A model generated the notes under the pieces. The model ran no database searches. It was given only the letters and a program-made list of their open reading frames with translations, and had not been told where the DNA came from. From positions 17,112,001-17,176,000 of the forward strand of contig OZ316897.1 of the NCBI GenBank assembly GCA_973895155.1: a DNA stretch of 64,000 nucleotides, in the 5' to 3' direction. Of this stretch, positions 11,514-22,066 are shown one piece after another. The stretch comes from Marsupella aquatica. Taxonomy: Eukaryota > Marchantiophyta. The position numbers and the translations under genes were made by a program. Position 1 is the stretch's first letter; each line of letters starts with the position of its first letter.

Positions 11514-13583
11514 GGTCTAGTGGACTCTCCTATGCAAAGGCCATTCACTGATGCCGAGAGTTTAAGAGATAGAGTTGCAATATTGGAGGCAGAGAATGAC
11601 AATTTGAAGCTGTTGGCAGACATGAGCATAAAAAGGAAAAGGCGCCGGCCAAATCCCAATAATGTCACAGAAACAACTTCTGGTGTACAGTCTGCTTCAC
11701 AATCGCCAAGTTCAGTAGATGCAGAAGGCAACAAGAAGATCATTAGTGACCTGGTTGTTATGTTGGGTTGTTGTCCTCAGGAAATAGTGAATGAAGTACA
11801 GAAGCTGGTGGATGCAAAATACATGCCACAGTACTTGGAGATGCGGAAGTTGACCATAAGAGAACTTAGTCCTATTATTGTGGAGGCAGTGCAAGATAGT
11901 GATGTGGCTGAGCAATGCACGGACAATCCTGTCCATGACCTTGGAGGGGCAGAGTTTCCATCAGTGCATGAGGCAACTGCAGACGCGGAGGCTGTTGCAG
12001 AGGTCCAGGTACAGGTAGACACACAACTTTTCCCGGACCAATGCATGGACAATAATGATGTCCATGAGGCACGTCCACAATTAACAGCACTACATGACAC
12101 ATGGGCAGAGGTAGAGGTAGACATAATCTCTCACGTTGTTCCACAAGGGAGTCTTCCCAATGCTACACCAACAAAAGAACATGTTTATGAAGATGATGCT
12201 CTACATGAGCATGTCCCCCAGGATGTCCCTGAGCATGTCCTTGACCTTGTGTCTGAGGATGTCCCTGAGGCTGTAGCTGAAGCTGAGGTGAGTCTTCTCA
12301 AAGATGACTCAGAAGGAGAGAAGACGACATTTCTTCATAAGCACATCCCTGACAATTACATTTGCACAGAGGGCTGTGAGAATTGTACTGTTCCCATTCA
12401 TAAAAGCAAATATGGTGGCAACAGTTACTGGATAAGAGATTCGGAGGCTCAGACACACATCGTGTCTATCAATTCACCTGCCTCACCCACACCAGCAGAA
12501 GAAGTAGCAAGATATGTAGAGGCATGCTCAATTATTCAACAATACCAAAGTCCTATGCAGGAGTTCTGGCATTATTATTTTGCCAAGAGAAGGGAAGCCT
12601 TGTACATATTCAAGTTAGGTGCTTCCGGTCCTAGCCTCATCCAAAAGCATGATTTTTTGAATATGTGGCACGTTACGGAGTATTTTCGTGAGATATTGTC
12701 GATGATGGTAATGTACGGTGATCTCAAAGTGTTTGACAGTGAAATGCTGATTGCTGAGTGTGGCAATCTACCAGCGTACTGTCTGCTCTTCATGCTGGAT
12801 TTTCTAGAGCAATCAGAGAGGCCTGAAGGTGGGAATCCAATTACATTCCATCCTAAGACACCAGCTATTGCTATTTACAATTACATGAAGACAGAGGATT
12901 TGCAAAGAATGTGGGACAACATTTATACTCCTACATTGCTGGAGTACAGGACATATTATGACAGACTGATGGTGGACTTTGAACCTTATGTGGATATCAT
13001 GTCAAGTGAGGAAAGATTTCGGGAGCGATTTCCTACTATGGAGTATGATACCTGCAACAATTTAGACTTCCTCACAGTTTACCGTGAAGCTACTAGGGTA
13101 CACAGACTGTTCATTAACAAGCAACTCCCTTTGCTTGGCTATAAGCAACAGTTTAATTCCCTGCCCTTAACTTTTCATAATGAGGGTAAAAGAGAAGAAA
13201 TTCTTGAGGCCATTCGTAAAGGGACCGTGAGATTACCAAAAGTGGTTGAGAACGTTAGGATCATAAAAAGTGCTGAATAGTTGAACACCGAGTACGATTT
13301 AGACGTCAATCCATAGTCCATTTTGCTTACCGGAATTCTGAATTTCCGGCATTCCGGAAGTTTCTCACGATTGGTTTCACAGCAAATAAGATTATATTTT
13401 GGTAGTAGTTTGCCAGGTTTGTTTATACAGGTGTGCCGGCATACAATGTCAAAGCATAGGAAGGATGCTGAGAGACATTGTTTTGTACACGAATGCAGAG
13501 TTTGAAAATAAAAGATGTACATTGTGGAGTACGTACATTACTAAATTCAGATCTGGTTCTAAAAATATGTAGTATAGTTCAAT

Positions 13584-15218
13584 CTACTCTTTATCTAGAA
13601 GCTGAAGAAGATCCTTGATCTCATCGGAAGACTTGTTGGACCCTAACAGAGTGGTCAACAATGTAGTTCGCCTATTTGCTTTATCCAGCTTCTCTGCATG
13701 TTCTTGCTCTGCTTTGACTTTCTTCAAAGCGTTCTCAGCACAGAAGGCTTCTAAGGCCAGTTGATGCATCCTGTCCAACAGGTGCTTCACTGAAGCCTCA
13801 GCCTGAGCTTGGGTTCTGGCTTCACGTCGCTCAACAATGTCTTGGGTCTTCCACTTGTCACGACTTATGATCAAATCTTTTCGATAATCAGCTTTGAGGT
13901 TGATTCTCTCAGCGTATATTGCTGAAAAGGAAGGCTTGAATTCCTTCTGGGCCTCCTTTGCCGCTTGCGCGGGAGTCTTGGGCCCCTTCTTCGAGGGGGC
14001 TAGGACTGTGGGAGGAATTGGTGAGGCAGTTCATGGTCTTGAAGTAGCACTGTCTGTGGGGCGGGGCACGTTTTCCCCAGTGTTCATGCCTGTAAACCTG
14101 GTACAAACTTGACACAGGCAATTGGTGACATGAGCCCCAATGTTTTCCCTGGCGATGTCCTCCATTTCCTTCCAGAAGCCATCATCGACTGGGGGTGCTC
14201 GTCCTAAAGTTGAAGGTGTAGGAATGTGATGCACTGCTGGTGTTGATGTGTGAACAGATTGAGCTGGCGATGGTGCAGGCGTATCTGTGTCACCCCAGGA
14301 AGAAGATGAAGATTAATTTATTTGTTAGGCACTTTACAGTGAACACAGAATCCTGAATCCGAAAATATAATTAACAAAAAAGGAATGGAAGAGCTTGTAC
14401 CATCAAGGATTATGGTTGGACTGTGTTGCTGTGCAATATTTGGGCAGGAGTTCTCCCAATCATCGACAATCTCCACATCCCCAGAGTCATCTTCAGTCAT
14501 GATAAAGTCAAGATTTTCAACTCCAACATCACCAACAATTGGTGGGTTAACATTGGGTCTAGCTCCAAAGAGAGCATGCATTCGTTCAAAATGAGGGCAG
14601 AGGCGGTTGAATTTGTCCTCCAAGGTCATCCCAGCCAATGACTCTTCCTGTGTCAGCCCTGCTCCAGTGCCATTGTTCACTTCAAGAGCTTGCTTGTATC
14701 TCAATTTGTACCGTTGGAATCGCTTCGTCAGATTTGGTGCAGTGATTTCCTTGGGGAAACCATGATGAATGAGTGCAGCCAACATGGACTTCATGACAGT
14801 GGCCTTAGACTGGTATTTCTGCCCAATCTTTGTTCTCCTACCTGATCCGTGCACTGCTGGAAAGTTCTCAGGGGTCTCAAGGTATGAGACTATGACATCA
14901 TAGTCTTCATCCTTCAAGCGAAACTTCTCAGCAGGAACTCGGTACTGTTCGCTGGCAACAGTTGCTCGTGGTGGCTGAAAGCTAGGCAGAGCCTTTGCTC
15001 CTCCCAAAAACTTCTCTCACAAAACCCTGGCTCCCTGTGCTAGACATTGTGCTGAAAGAGTGTGAGCCCACAGAAGAAGATGTGGGCTTGTCAAGAATGG
15101 ACTGCAAGTAATCAGCAACCTTGTGCTCGACCTCGTGACGAAGGGCAGTTCGTGCTCGAACTAAAATGTCGAAAGCTCTATCACATATATACATAGATTC
15201 AGACGAGGCATTGTCCAT
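13584..15218 (-). pseudogene. Myb/SANT-like DNA-binding protein of the Harbinger element, disrupted
   Basis: This is the second standard PIF/Harbinger gene, whose product binds the element ends and assists the transposase. Exon 1 runs from ATG 15218 to 14401. Intron 14400-14285 has GT-AG ends, and exon 2 runs 14284-13584. The DNA-binding core is in exon 1 (FRLKDEDYDVIVSYLE, a Gly/Arg-rich loop, then LTKRFQRYKLRYKQAL). The C-terminal part is a charged coiled coil (ERREARTQAQAEASVKHLL) ending LLQLLDKE. Two breaks are visible. The exon 1 frame shifts at a run of five A (+ strand 15006-15010); one base fewer would join both halves. Exon 2 has an in-frame TGA at 14033-14031, after which coding continues in the same frame. 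CGA to TGA would explain that stop. A homopolymer sequencing error could explain the first break. Confidence 0.72.
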
Positions 15219-15655
15219 GACTTAGCAATTTCTGCTGTGATAGAGGGAGATGTCGACGATGCCAAAATTTGAAAGAAGTGCGCGAATCCGCACATTCGGG
15301 AAAATTGAAATCTGGCAATCCGGAAATCCAGATTTTGAAGTGCATACGACGAGTACGTCGTCGGTGATTAAAGTGCAATCGACGCATTATGCGTCAACGG
15401 TGCTCCTAAAAATTTACCTCTGCAACTTTGGAATGGAGGACCTGTGCTATCCAACCGACATGGCAGCATATGGCTCATTCGGGCAGGGACATTCCGAGCG
15501 GGAGGGGAAATGGTGCTGATAATTGAAACGTGACTTAGGCCGTAATGGCTGCCATACGGGGCGGGTCAAACCTTACCCCCTCTTTTTTCTAAGTCCCGTC
15601 AGAACCTCCCGTGGGCTGTGTTACGGGAGTAGTCCCGTGGCCTTAAATTTTCATT

Positions 15656-15677
15656 ATGGCTTGGCTTTGAGACGCCC
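15656..15677 (-). repeat. Right terminal inverted repeat of the Harbinger element
   Basis: TTTGAGACGCCC ends the element and mirrors the left end. It is followed by TAATA at 15678-15682. Confidence 0.85.
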
Positions 15678-15811
15678 TAATATATCTTTAGTGGAAGCGT
15701 AGCTAAAATTGGGTCCTAAAACAAAAATAATAATTTGTTTGTCCCAAACCTGCACCTGTGCACCACGAAAAAACATTCTCTCGCCTTGTCTAAAAGTAAA
15801 TCATACTTAAT

Positions 15812-15960
15812 GTTCCGTGAACCTGGATGGCACTAGGAGAAAAAATAATCTCGCTTGTCTTATTTCCTAATCAATGTTTCGCGGACCGGGATGGCACTAG
15901 GAGCAATAATCTCGCTTGTGTTATTTCCTAAAAAGTGTTTCGCGGACCGGGATGGCACTC
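15812..15960 (+). repeat. Tandem repeat, ~61-64 bp, about 2.5 copies
   Basis: Units starting near 15812, 15876 and 15937 share GGATGGCACTAGGAG and CTCGCTTGTGTTATTTCCTA segments. The array lies between the Harbinger end and the hexokinase promoter region. A short (GTCCAGTG)n run follows at about 16004-16032. Confidence 0.7.
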
Positions 15961-16169
15961 CTACGGTAACTAGCGTTGGACATGACAGTGTCCTGTGGTC
16001 CAGTCAGTGGTCCAGTGGTCCAGTGGTCCAGTCATGAGTGTCTTGCAAAACTCCCTCCCAGTCTCCCGTCGATCGAATCAGTTGCCGGAGCAGATTCCGC
16101 AGCGTCGGACAGTCCGACACAAAAAAAGGCCGAGGTTCGTCCTCAACTTCAGGAGCATTAATAATTTAT

Positions 16170-16177
16170 CTATATAG
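16170..16177 (+). promoter_or_regulatory. Candidate TATA box of the hexokinase gene
   Basis: CTATATAG is followed about 25-40 bases later by a pyrimidine-rich CTCCTCTCCCTCTGC tract, a common plant start-site context. It lies about 1.2 kb upstream of the ATG, so a long leader, possibly with a leader intron (for example GAG/GTAAGG near 17077 to TTCAG near 17352), would be needed. Inference only. Confidence 0.3.
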
Positions 16178-17393
16178 CGATTCCTCCCCGCATCGAAGCT
16201 CCTCCTCTCCCTCTGCTTCCCCTCTACCGAATGATCTTGTCTATGGACATTTCTGTTCAGTTTCGGCCTTGTTCTTCTGTTTTCCCTTCGTCTGTTTCTC
16301 TGCGAGTTTTTTTCGCGTGGAACCTGCGTTTGTGTTCGTAGGTAGAGAGATTTTTCGAGCCTTGTTCTCGCCTTCGTTGTTGTTCTCGCCTTCTGATTTG
16401 GAGGGTGGGTTCTGAGGTGGGGCCTGATGTGCACGGGGTTGTGATCTACTGTGATGAGCTGCTTCTCTAGAGGGCTGCGTAGACTCTGATGCGCGTAGTA
16501 CGTTCGAGATTCATTTCCTGCCCTTTTTTTCCTCTGCCGTTCGGTCCGGTGACGCTTTTGCGAGTTTTGATCTGTGGAAGTGTTTAAAGGCAATTCATTC
16601 TCTCCAGTTCTTTTGAGTCGTCGAGTCGTTTGTTGGTTGTCTGTGGCTGAGCGCGGGCGGGACGCCGATTGACGATACGTGACGACGTTCTTGGAGCAGG
16701 TGGAGATACACAGCCGATTTGTGTCGGGTTGGCTGGAGCGCAGCGGGCGGAGAAAAGTGGAGTGGGCGTCAAAGAGCCGATCGATCCAAGGAGGAGTCGA
16801 AGAAGAAGTAGTGGCGGGTTTGATTGAGGATTGCATTGTTGCGCAACTGGTCATGCTTCAGCAGCAACAGGTGCTGTTGAGATATGCGAACATGCTGAGC
16901 TGTTGTGTTGCGTTTCCTTAATGCTCAATTCGGAAGCGTTCAGAGGCAGAGACCCGTCTCGTCTGTTGTGTCATCATCGAGGAGGACAGCGGCACTCATC
17001 GTCGTCTTGTGCCGCTTGGGATTCGGCTCGCGACCGAGTAATTGAGTTTTTGGGCGAAGCATAATTGCATGTGCGAGGTAAGGAAACAAGCTTGCCCTAT
17101 GAGCCGCTGATTGTTTTGCTTCACATATTTGGGGACTCGAGCGGAAGAGTGAGGAGGAGGAAGGACGGGCGCTCAATCCTAGTAGTTTTGGCTCTTGGAC
17201 TTGCAGAAAGAAAAGGAACGCAGCGCAGCACAACGCAACGCAACAGAATCGAGCAGAAGAGAATAGAAAGAAAGGCGTTTCATGACAGGTTGAAGAGTGG
17301 AGGTCCGTGTGGATCTGTAGTTCTGTCCACTAAGGGGAACGCTTTTTATTCAGCTAACCGACCGGGTTTGAATCCGATCGACGTGCCTCGAAC
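16178..17393 (+). other. Probable transcribed leader or promoter of the hexokinase gene
   Basis: This stretch is more GC-rich than the surrounding intergenic DNA. It contains CT-rich and GT-rich tracts and short open frames without domains. No other gene is recognised in it. Confidence 0.35.
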
Positions 17394-19118
17394 ATGACTA
17401 GCTTGCTGACGCCGAAAGGTGTTTCGGAGTCGACTATTTGCCAATTCTGGACGAATGTCCGCCAAACACCTTCTCTTGCTTCCTCTCTGAGGGTGCTGTT
17501 ACCGACTTCCTCATCGATATGCAATGTTGGCACCTCGAAGATCTCATGCGACTACAGCAGCGACATTAGAAGCTCAACCAGAGGTCCTATTGGAGGTTTC
17601 TCCACCCGGTTGATTTCCAGACGAGAGGCGCGAGGATTCTTGCGCTGCCATGCTGTCAGCCGCAACAGGCAGGAGGAGGTGTCCGTTCTCGATGACCAGC
17701 AGCAGGCCTACGTGAAATCCTTCGTGGAGGAATTCCGCGCCACATGCGCCACTCCGCTGGAGAGGCTGTTCGACGTGATGGACGCAATGGTGGCAGAGTT
17801 CGAGGCAGGGTTGGCGGCGGAGGGCGAGGACCTGAAGATGCTGCCTGCCTTTCTCGAGACTTTGCCAACCGGAGAGGAGAAGGGATGCTTTTACGCCTTG
17901 GATCTGGGCGGGACCAACTTCCGGGTTCTCCGAGCGAGATTTGGAGGGGAACAGGGGCTGCTGAATCAGGACTCGGCAACCTACACAATCCCGCACGAAC
18001 TCATGGTGGGCGAGAACGACGACCTGTTCGACTTCATCGCCGGGAAGCTGGGAGATTTCGTGTCTCGGGAACAGGAGATTCACAGTGACGCGCATCGGAA
18101 GAGAGAGCTGGGATTTACCTTCTCTTTCCCCGTCCAGCAACACTCGATTGCATCCGGGACTCTCATCCACTGGTCGAAGGGCTTCAACGTGAAAGGGACA
18201 GTGGGCAGAGACATCGTGACTGTGCTCCGAGATGCCATCAAGCGAAAAGGGCTAGACCTGGAAGTGGCTGCTTTGGTTAATGACACCGTGGGTTGTCTGG
18301 CTGAGGGCCGATACAATAACAAAAATGTCATGATGGCTGTGATTTTTGGCACTGGCACGAATGCCTGCTACGTAGAGGACAACGCAGCTGTGCCGAAGTG
18401 GAAAGGGCCTCCCCCTGCGTCTGGCAAGCATGTGATCAATACAGAGTGGGGCAATTTCAATTCGCCCACCCTGCCTCTCACCTTTGCCGATGAGGAACTG
18501 GATCGGGAGTCTGTCAACCCTGGTCATCATATATTCGAGAAGCTGATGTCTGGTATGTATTTGGGCGAGATTGTGAGATTAGTGATACTGAGAATGGCCC
18601 AAGAGGGCGCTATATTCGCCGACTATACAACAGGGAGAATGTCAGAGAAGTGCTCGATGGGTACCCCTGACATTTCTAAGATCCATGCGGATCAGTCTGC
18701 TTCCCTGGATGTTGCGGGAGAGTTTTTGTTCAAGGTGTGGGGAATCCCTTCGAGCACCTTGGAGGAAAGAAAGATCGTTGTCTCTATAATCGAGATTGTT
18801 ACTCGTAGAGGTGCGAGATTAGCGGCCGCTGGCATAGCAGCGCTCCTGAAGAAAATTGGTAGATGTGGAGGCAGAACTGCTAATGAGAATGGCAACGGCA
18901 ACGGTGCGGCCTATGAGGCGAAGACTGTAGTGGCAATGGATGGTGGGCTCTTTACGCATTATTCTCAGTTCAGAGAATACATGCTTGAAGCTGTCGATCA
19001 GATCCTGGGGAAGGAAGCAGCCAGCAATGTTTCCATCAAGCTTTCGAAGGACGGGTCAGGTATTGGGGCGGTGCTCTTGGCTGCCTGCCACTCAAAGTAT
19101 CCCAAGGAGCTGCACTGA
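17394..19118 (+). CDS. HXK: Hexokinase, plastid-type (type A), intronless
   Basis: A 574-residue hexokinase, which phosphorylates glucose or other hexoses with ATP. Conserved parts occur in order: phosphate-1 loop LDLGGTNFRV (168-177), the sugar-binding region FTFSFPVQQHSIASGTLIHWSKGF (split here as FTFSFP and LIHWSKGF, about 241-264), catalytic Asp in VNDTVG (297), phosphate-2 loop GTGTN (319-323), TEWGNF, and the adenosine-side AMDGGLFTHY. The first ~90 residues are Ser/Thr/Arg-rich, with no N-terminal hydrophobic anchor. That suggests a plastid transit peptide (type A) rather than the membrane-anchored type B. A Gly/Asn-rich linker (NENGNGNG) near the C-terminus adds length beyond the usual ~500 residues. 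The frame is unbroken in one exon, whereas flowering-plant hexokinase genes commonly have about nine exons. Alternatives are intron loss or a retrogene. ATG 17394 starts the transit peptide. Confidence 0.93.
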   Translation: MTSLLTPKGVSESTICQFWTNVRQTPSLASSLRVLLPTSSSICNVGTSKISCDYSSDIRSSTRGPIGGFSTRLISRREARGFLRCHAVSRNRQEEVSVLDDQQQAYVKSFVEEFRATCATPLERLFDVMDAMVAEFEAGLAAEGEDLKMLPAFLETLPTGEEKGCFYALDLGGTNFRVLRARFGGEQGLLNQDSATYTIPHELMVGENDDLFDFIAGKLGDFVSREQEIHSDAHRKRELGFTFSFPVQQHSIASGTLIHWSKGFNVKGTVGRDIVTVLRDAIKRKGLDLEVAALVNDTVGCLAEGRYNNKNVMMAVIFGTGTNACYVEDNAAVPKWKGPPPASGKHVINTEWGNFNSPTLPLTFADEELDRESVNPGHHIFEKLMSGMYLGEIVRLVILRMAQEGAIFADYTTGRMSEKCSMGTPDISKIHADQSASLDVAGEFLFKVWGIPSSTLEERKIVVSIIEIVTRRGARLAAAGIAALLKKIGRCGGRTANENGNGNGAAYEAKTVVAMDGGLFTHYSQFREYMLEAVDQILGKEAASNVSIKLSKDGSGIGAVLLAACHSKYPKELH

Positions 19119-21822
19119 TGGGTGCCCATTTTCCAGGAGATTAGTATAACATGAAATGATGAAAACCATTAGAGAAAACTATGCATGTATGGCAGCTAAG
19201 TTAGATTCCCGATGATTTATTTCACCTAGTTCAATAATGAGCGGGCGCCTTAATGGGTTTACACCTTGTCTCTGGAGTCCCTTGACCCATGAGAAGACTT
19301 TCAATCCAACAGATGTGCCTTGTTATTACTGAAGAAGTTTTCCAGAAGGCCACCTTGGTCTCACTTTTCTTCATCGAGATGCGATCCTCCTAGCTCTGTT
19401 CTGCAGACTGTACTAGTGTGGGGCATTAGTTGACGTTGACCGTTGGTTGACTCTTGGGTCGCGCTCTGTGACATTATTTTGCTTTATCATGGGCTCCATC
19501 TGTACGTGAGAATCTATCTGTCCACGCTGTAAACAACTTCGACAACTCCCAACCGTTTTCCGGTGAATCAGGATACACCTACAATGTACTTGACTTCTAT
19601 ATACGCTGCCATTTCCACTGTACAGCACAAGAGGACTCCGATCGGTTCGTAGTCTTGTGAATCCCTCGCCTTTGGTCAATTAGATTGGTTTTGTACTTTT
19701 CCGGACTGTTGTCCTAGCTGGATTGACTCACATGGGCCGTGTGAGTTGCCCTTTTGAATCCAGCTTCGGTTTTTCTGTCGAAGGGGAGTACGAGTGAATC
19801 TACACTACAGTCTAAAGGTGCCTCCTGCTCCTAGTGGGCTGTTTTCCTTTCACGCCAGGTACCAACTCCCGCTCGATGCAAGGTCAATGATATCAGTTTC
19901 TACTAGTTTGAGCCTCAACATGTCTAATGTACCCTATTGACACCGTCACTTACCTTGAGTTTCCCAATTTTAAGTTTACTCTTTGGCTGGTTTCATGAGC
20001 AGCGTTTACTGTCCTAAGGGTTCTGAAGATAATCCGTCATTTCGTTTAATTGAACATTTTCGGGACCGTTCAGTCGTATTGAATCCAGTTACCATTCTAC
20101 TGAAGTGGATATGAGCGCTATGATTTGTCCAAAGAGAGAAACCATAATGTGTGACTAAAGATACATAGCTACGCTTGGCATTCGATCAGAAGTTGTAACT
20201 TGACTGTGAGCACCATGTCATACTGACACTTATTGGTGCAAATGAGGTATACATCAAGGATCGTCCCTGCGGGAGTCCAAAGGGAAGAAGCGCCACGGTT
20301 ACATAGAAGAAAGCAAGTGCCACTCTACCCATTGTGCCGGATGGTTCAACGAAGGAGCACGTGCACCACTGAATCTGCATTGTACCTATCGAGTGACCGA
20401 GTCTTATTGCGCCATCGGTTTCGATTCAATCAAACCTACAGTACCGTGTCGGTGGCCATCCCCGATCATGTTTTTCCATTCTGTAATCCGCGGTGTCTAG
20501 TGGGGCCACCAAACCTGATTGCTTGATTAAATGCGCAGATGCCTTTGTTTCAATGGTTCTGTTTGCGAGCTGCAAGGGATTGGCTTGCTGAGTGTTCAGT
20601 TTCGTAATCAGGAACTGCCCAGAGTACCGATATGAATTAAGTGCAAAGCTTATTAGCTGGGAGGTCCTGTTGAGGCCTTTCGAGGTTGGTGTAGGTTGCC
20701 TGAGGTGTGGGTGTTTGGTATTCCATTGCATAATTCCAATTCGTTTTATAATCTGGAATTTTTCCAGGCCCGTAGTACGTGCTGGTGGTACCGAAGGTAG
20801 CTGGAGGATTTTCCAATTCTGGGACTATATTTAAAGGCCCAATGGACGAATTGTTGGACGTGGCGTGGCTTCACCATGTTGGTCGAGCCCAATTGAACCC
20901 AGGACCTCTCTGGCACTCTGTATAAGCAATCTAGCCCCACTTTCGTCCTGTCAATAAGTAAGAACGCTCTATAACTGGTTAGCTTGGCTTTTGGGCCCTC
21001 ACTCTTTTATCATCTCTTCTGCTTTATGTTAGCCCTGGCAAAGCTGGGTGAAAAAGAGATTCTCGTTCGCTAATCAGAAAAACACAAGAATTAGAACAAC
21101 CTGTGGCCTCTGCGTTTGCGAGCAAGAACATTGTCTGGTCTATTCGTTTGCGAGCAAGAACATTGTCTGGTCTATTGGTTGAGTGGGAATACCCACGAAG
21201 AACTTTATGCTAGAAATTGGAAATTGGGAGTGTAACTCTAAATGGATTGCATGCATTGAACATGGTTCAAGTCCTCGTCTTTCAGAAGGCTCACTTACGA
21301 GCTCATTTTGTTGAAGAACTTTGACGTTGATGAACTTTTGTGCATTTGTTCCTAACAACTAGGGATCTGTACTGACGAATATTTAGAACATATACGTTCC
21401 GCTGTGCACAAATTGTCCAACCTCCCCCACAATCTCAAAGAAATGGAACTTCAGATTGACTAAGATTATCCCTCGAGAACGCCACCATCCTGAAAACGAG
21501 CAGCAAACAGGAGAACAAATGTGGCATTCAACCGTTTTGTCTTCAACGATATGGCCTTGGTGCAAAGATGTAGTGAACAGCAATGCAAATGTGAACTCTG
21601 TCTCTTGAAACAGCAAAGACTCGAGAATACGCCAATGGTGACATTAAAGACCATTTCACAATAGTTCACATCGTACCATCGAGAAGAAGAAAAGTATTAA
21701 AGTCTCTATGGCTTGCATTGGACATCGAAGGCATATAACCGACACCACGAGAAACTGTAGACTTTCAGGCTTGGCCAAAATAAGACTTTAGTCGCTTGAG
21801 CTTTCAATTTCTGTACCTACTA
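19119..21822. other. Intergenic DNA downstream of hexokinase
   Basis: No domain-bearing frame is seen. Part of the first few hundred bases is probably hexokinase 3' UTR. A 32-bp unit is duplicated at 21113-21144 and 21145-21176. Confidence 0.5.
21113..21176 (+). repeat. 32-bp tandem duplication
   Basis: Two exact copies beginning CGTTTGCGAGCAAGAACATT. Confidence 0.9.
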
Positions 21823-22066
21823 GGGTGTCTCAAAGGTGACAATTTGATGGAGCTTCACCTTAGTTGTGGGTTAAGGACACAAAAGCTACAACCCACTAAA
21901 GTCATAATCCATAACTTTGTTGCCATAAGGATTGGTCTTATGCCATCACGTCACTGTACCTAGAGGCTAGTTTAAGAAAAAACCAATTTTTTTTACATAA
22001 CCTTGAGAAAAAGTTATGACCATTCTTGTATGGCTGAATGCCCTAATTTCTAAGCTTTGAGAAGTC
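21823..22066. mobile_element. Candidate Harbinger-type MITE, copy 1 (~244 bp)
   Basis: It starts GGGTGTCTCAAAGG and ends AAGCTTTGAGAAGTC, an imperfect inverted pair. It matches a second copy at 54820-55059 along most of its length (shared GCCATAAGGATTGGTCTTATG and CCCTAATTTC-AAGCTTTGAG). The terminal motif differs by one base from GGGCGTCTCAAA of the 9.8-kb Harbinger element. No exact target duplication was found. Confidence 0.6.

Larger units (their letters stand above)
10302..13280 (+). pseudogene. Decayed large cargo gene of the Harbinger element, function unknown
   Basis: The same reading frame runs from about 10490, across a nested MITE, to the stop at 13278-13280. Removing the MITE with one copy of its 8-bp duplication leaves the frame intact. 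In-frame TAG codons lie at 11259, 11310 and 11460. The last 597 codons from ATG 11487 are open. They show a coiled-coil-like stretch (LRDRVAILEAENDNLKLL), a basic patch (KRKRRRP), an acidic and Val/His-rich middle, and a C-terminal ~300-residue globular region with Cys, Trp and Tyr. A second frame, 10302 to about 10485, also looks coding (GAVAPLLLAKIIDGITTD) and is offset from the first. That suggests a frameshift or unseen intron near the purine run 10478-10489. I do not recognise the family. It may be a captured host gene or an element-specific protein. Confidence 0.6.
5905..15677. mobile_element. Complete PIF/Harbinger DNA transposon, ~9.8 kb, four genes
   Basis: The left end reads GGGCGTCTCAAACCC and the right end, reverse-complemented, reads GGGCGTCTCAAAGCC. 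The same bases TAATA lie directly outside both ends (5900-5904 and 15678-15682). The interior encodes a HARBI1-type DDE transposase and a Myb/SANT-like protein in opposite orientation, the usual two-gene set of PIF/Harbinger elements. It also carries an RPA70-C-like gene and a long gene of unknown function. Both subterminal regions carry copies of CTCCCGTAA. The palindrome ATTCCGGAAT recurs near the gene boundaries. Premature stops, frameshifts and a nested MITE in two of the genes show that this copy is decaying, although the transposase frame is intact. Family assignment rests on the transposase and on the TIR beginning with GGG. Confidence 0.88.

Noticed and set aside
16078-16854. 258-codon open frame on the minus strand
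   Set aside because: Low-complexity Arg/Thr/Ser/Gln composition antisense to the probable hexokinase leader, with no domain. An artefact of CT-rich DNA.
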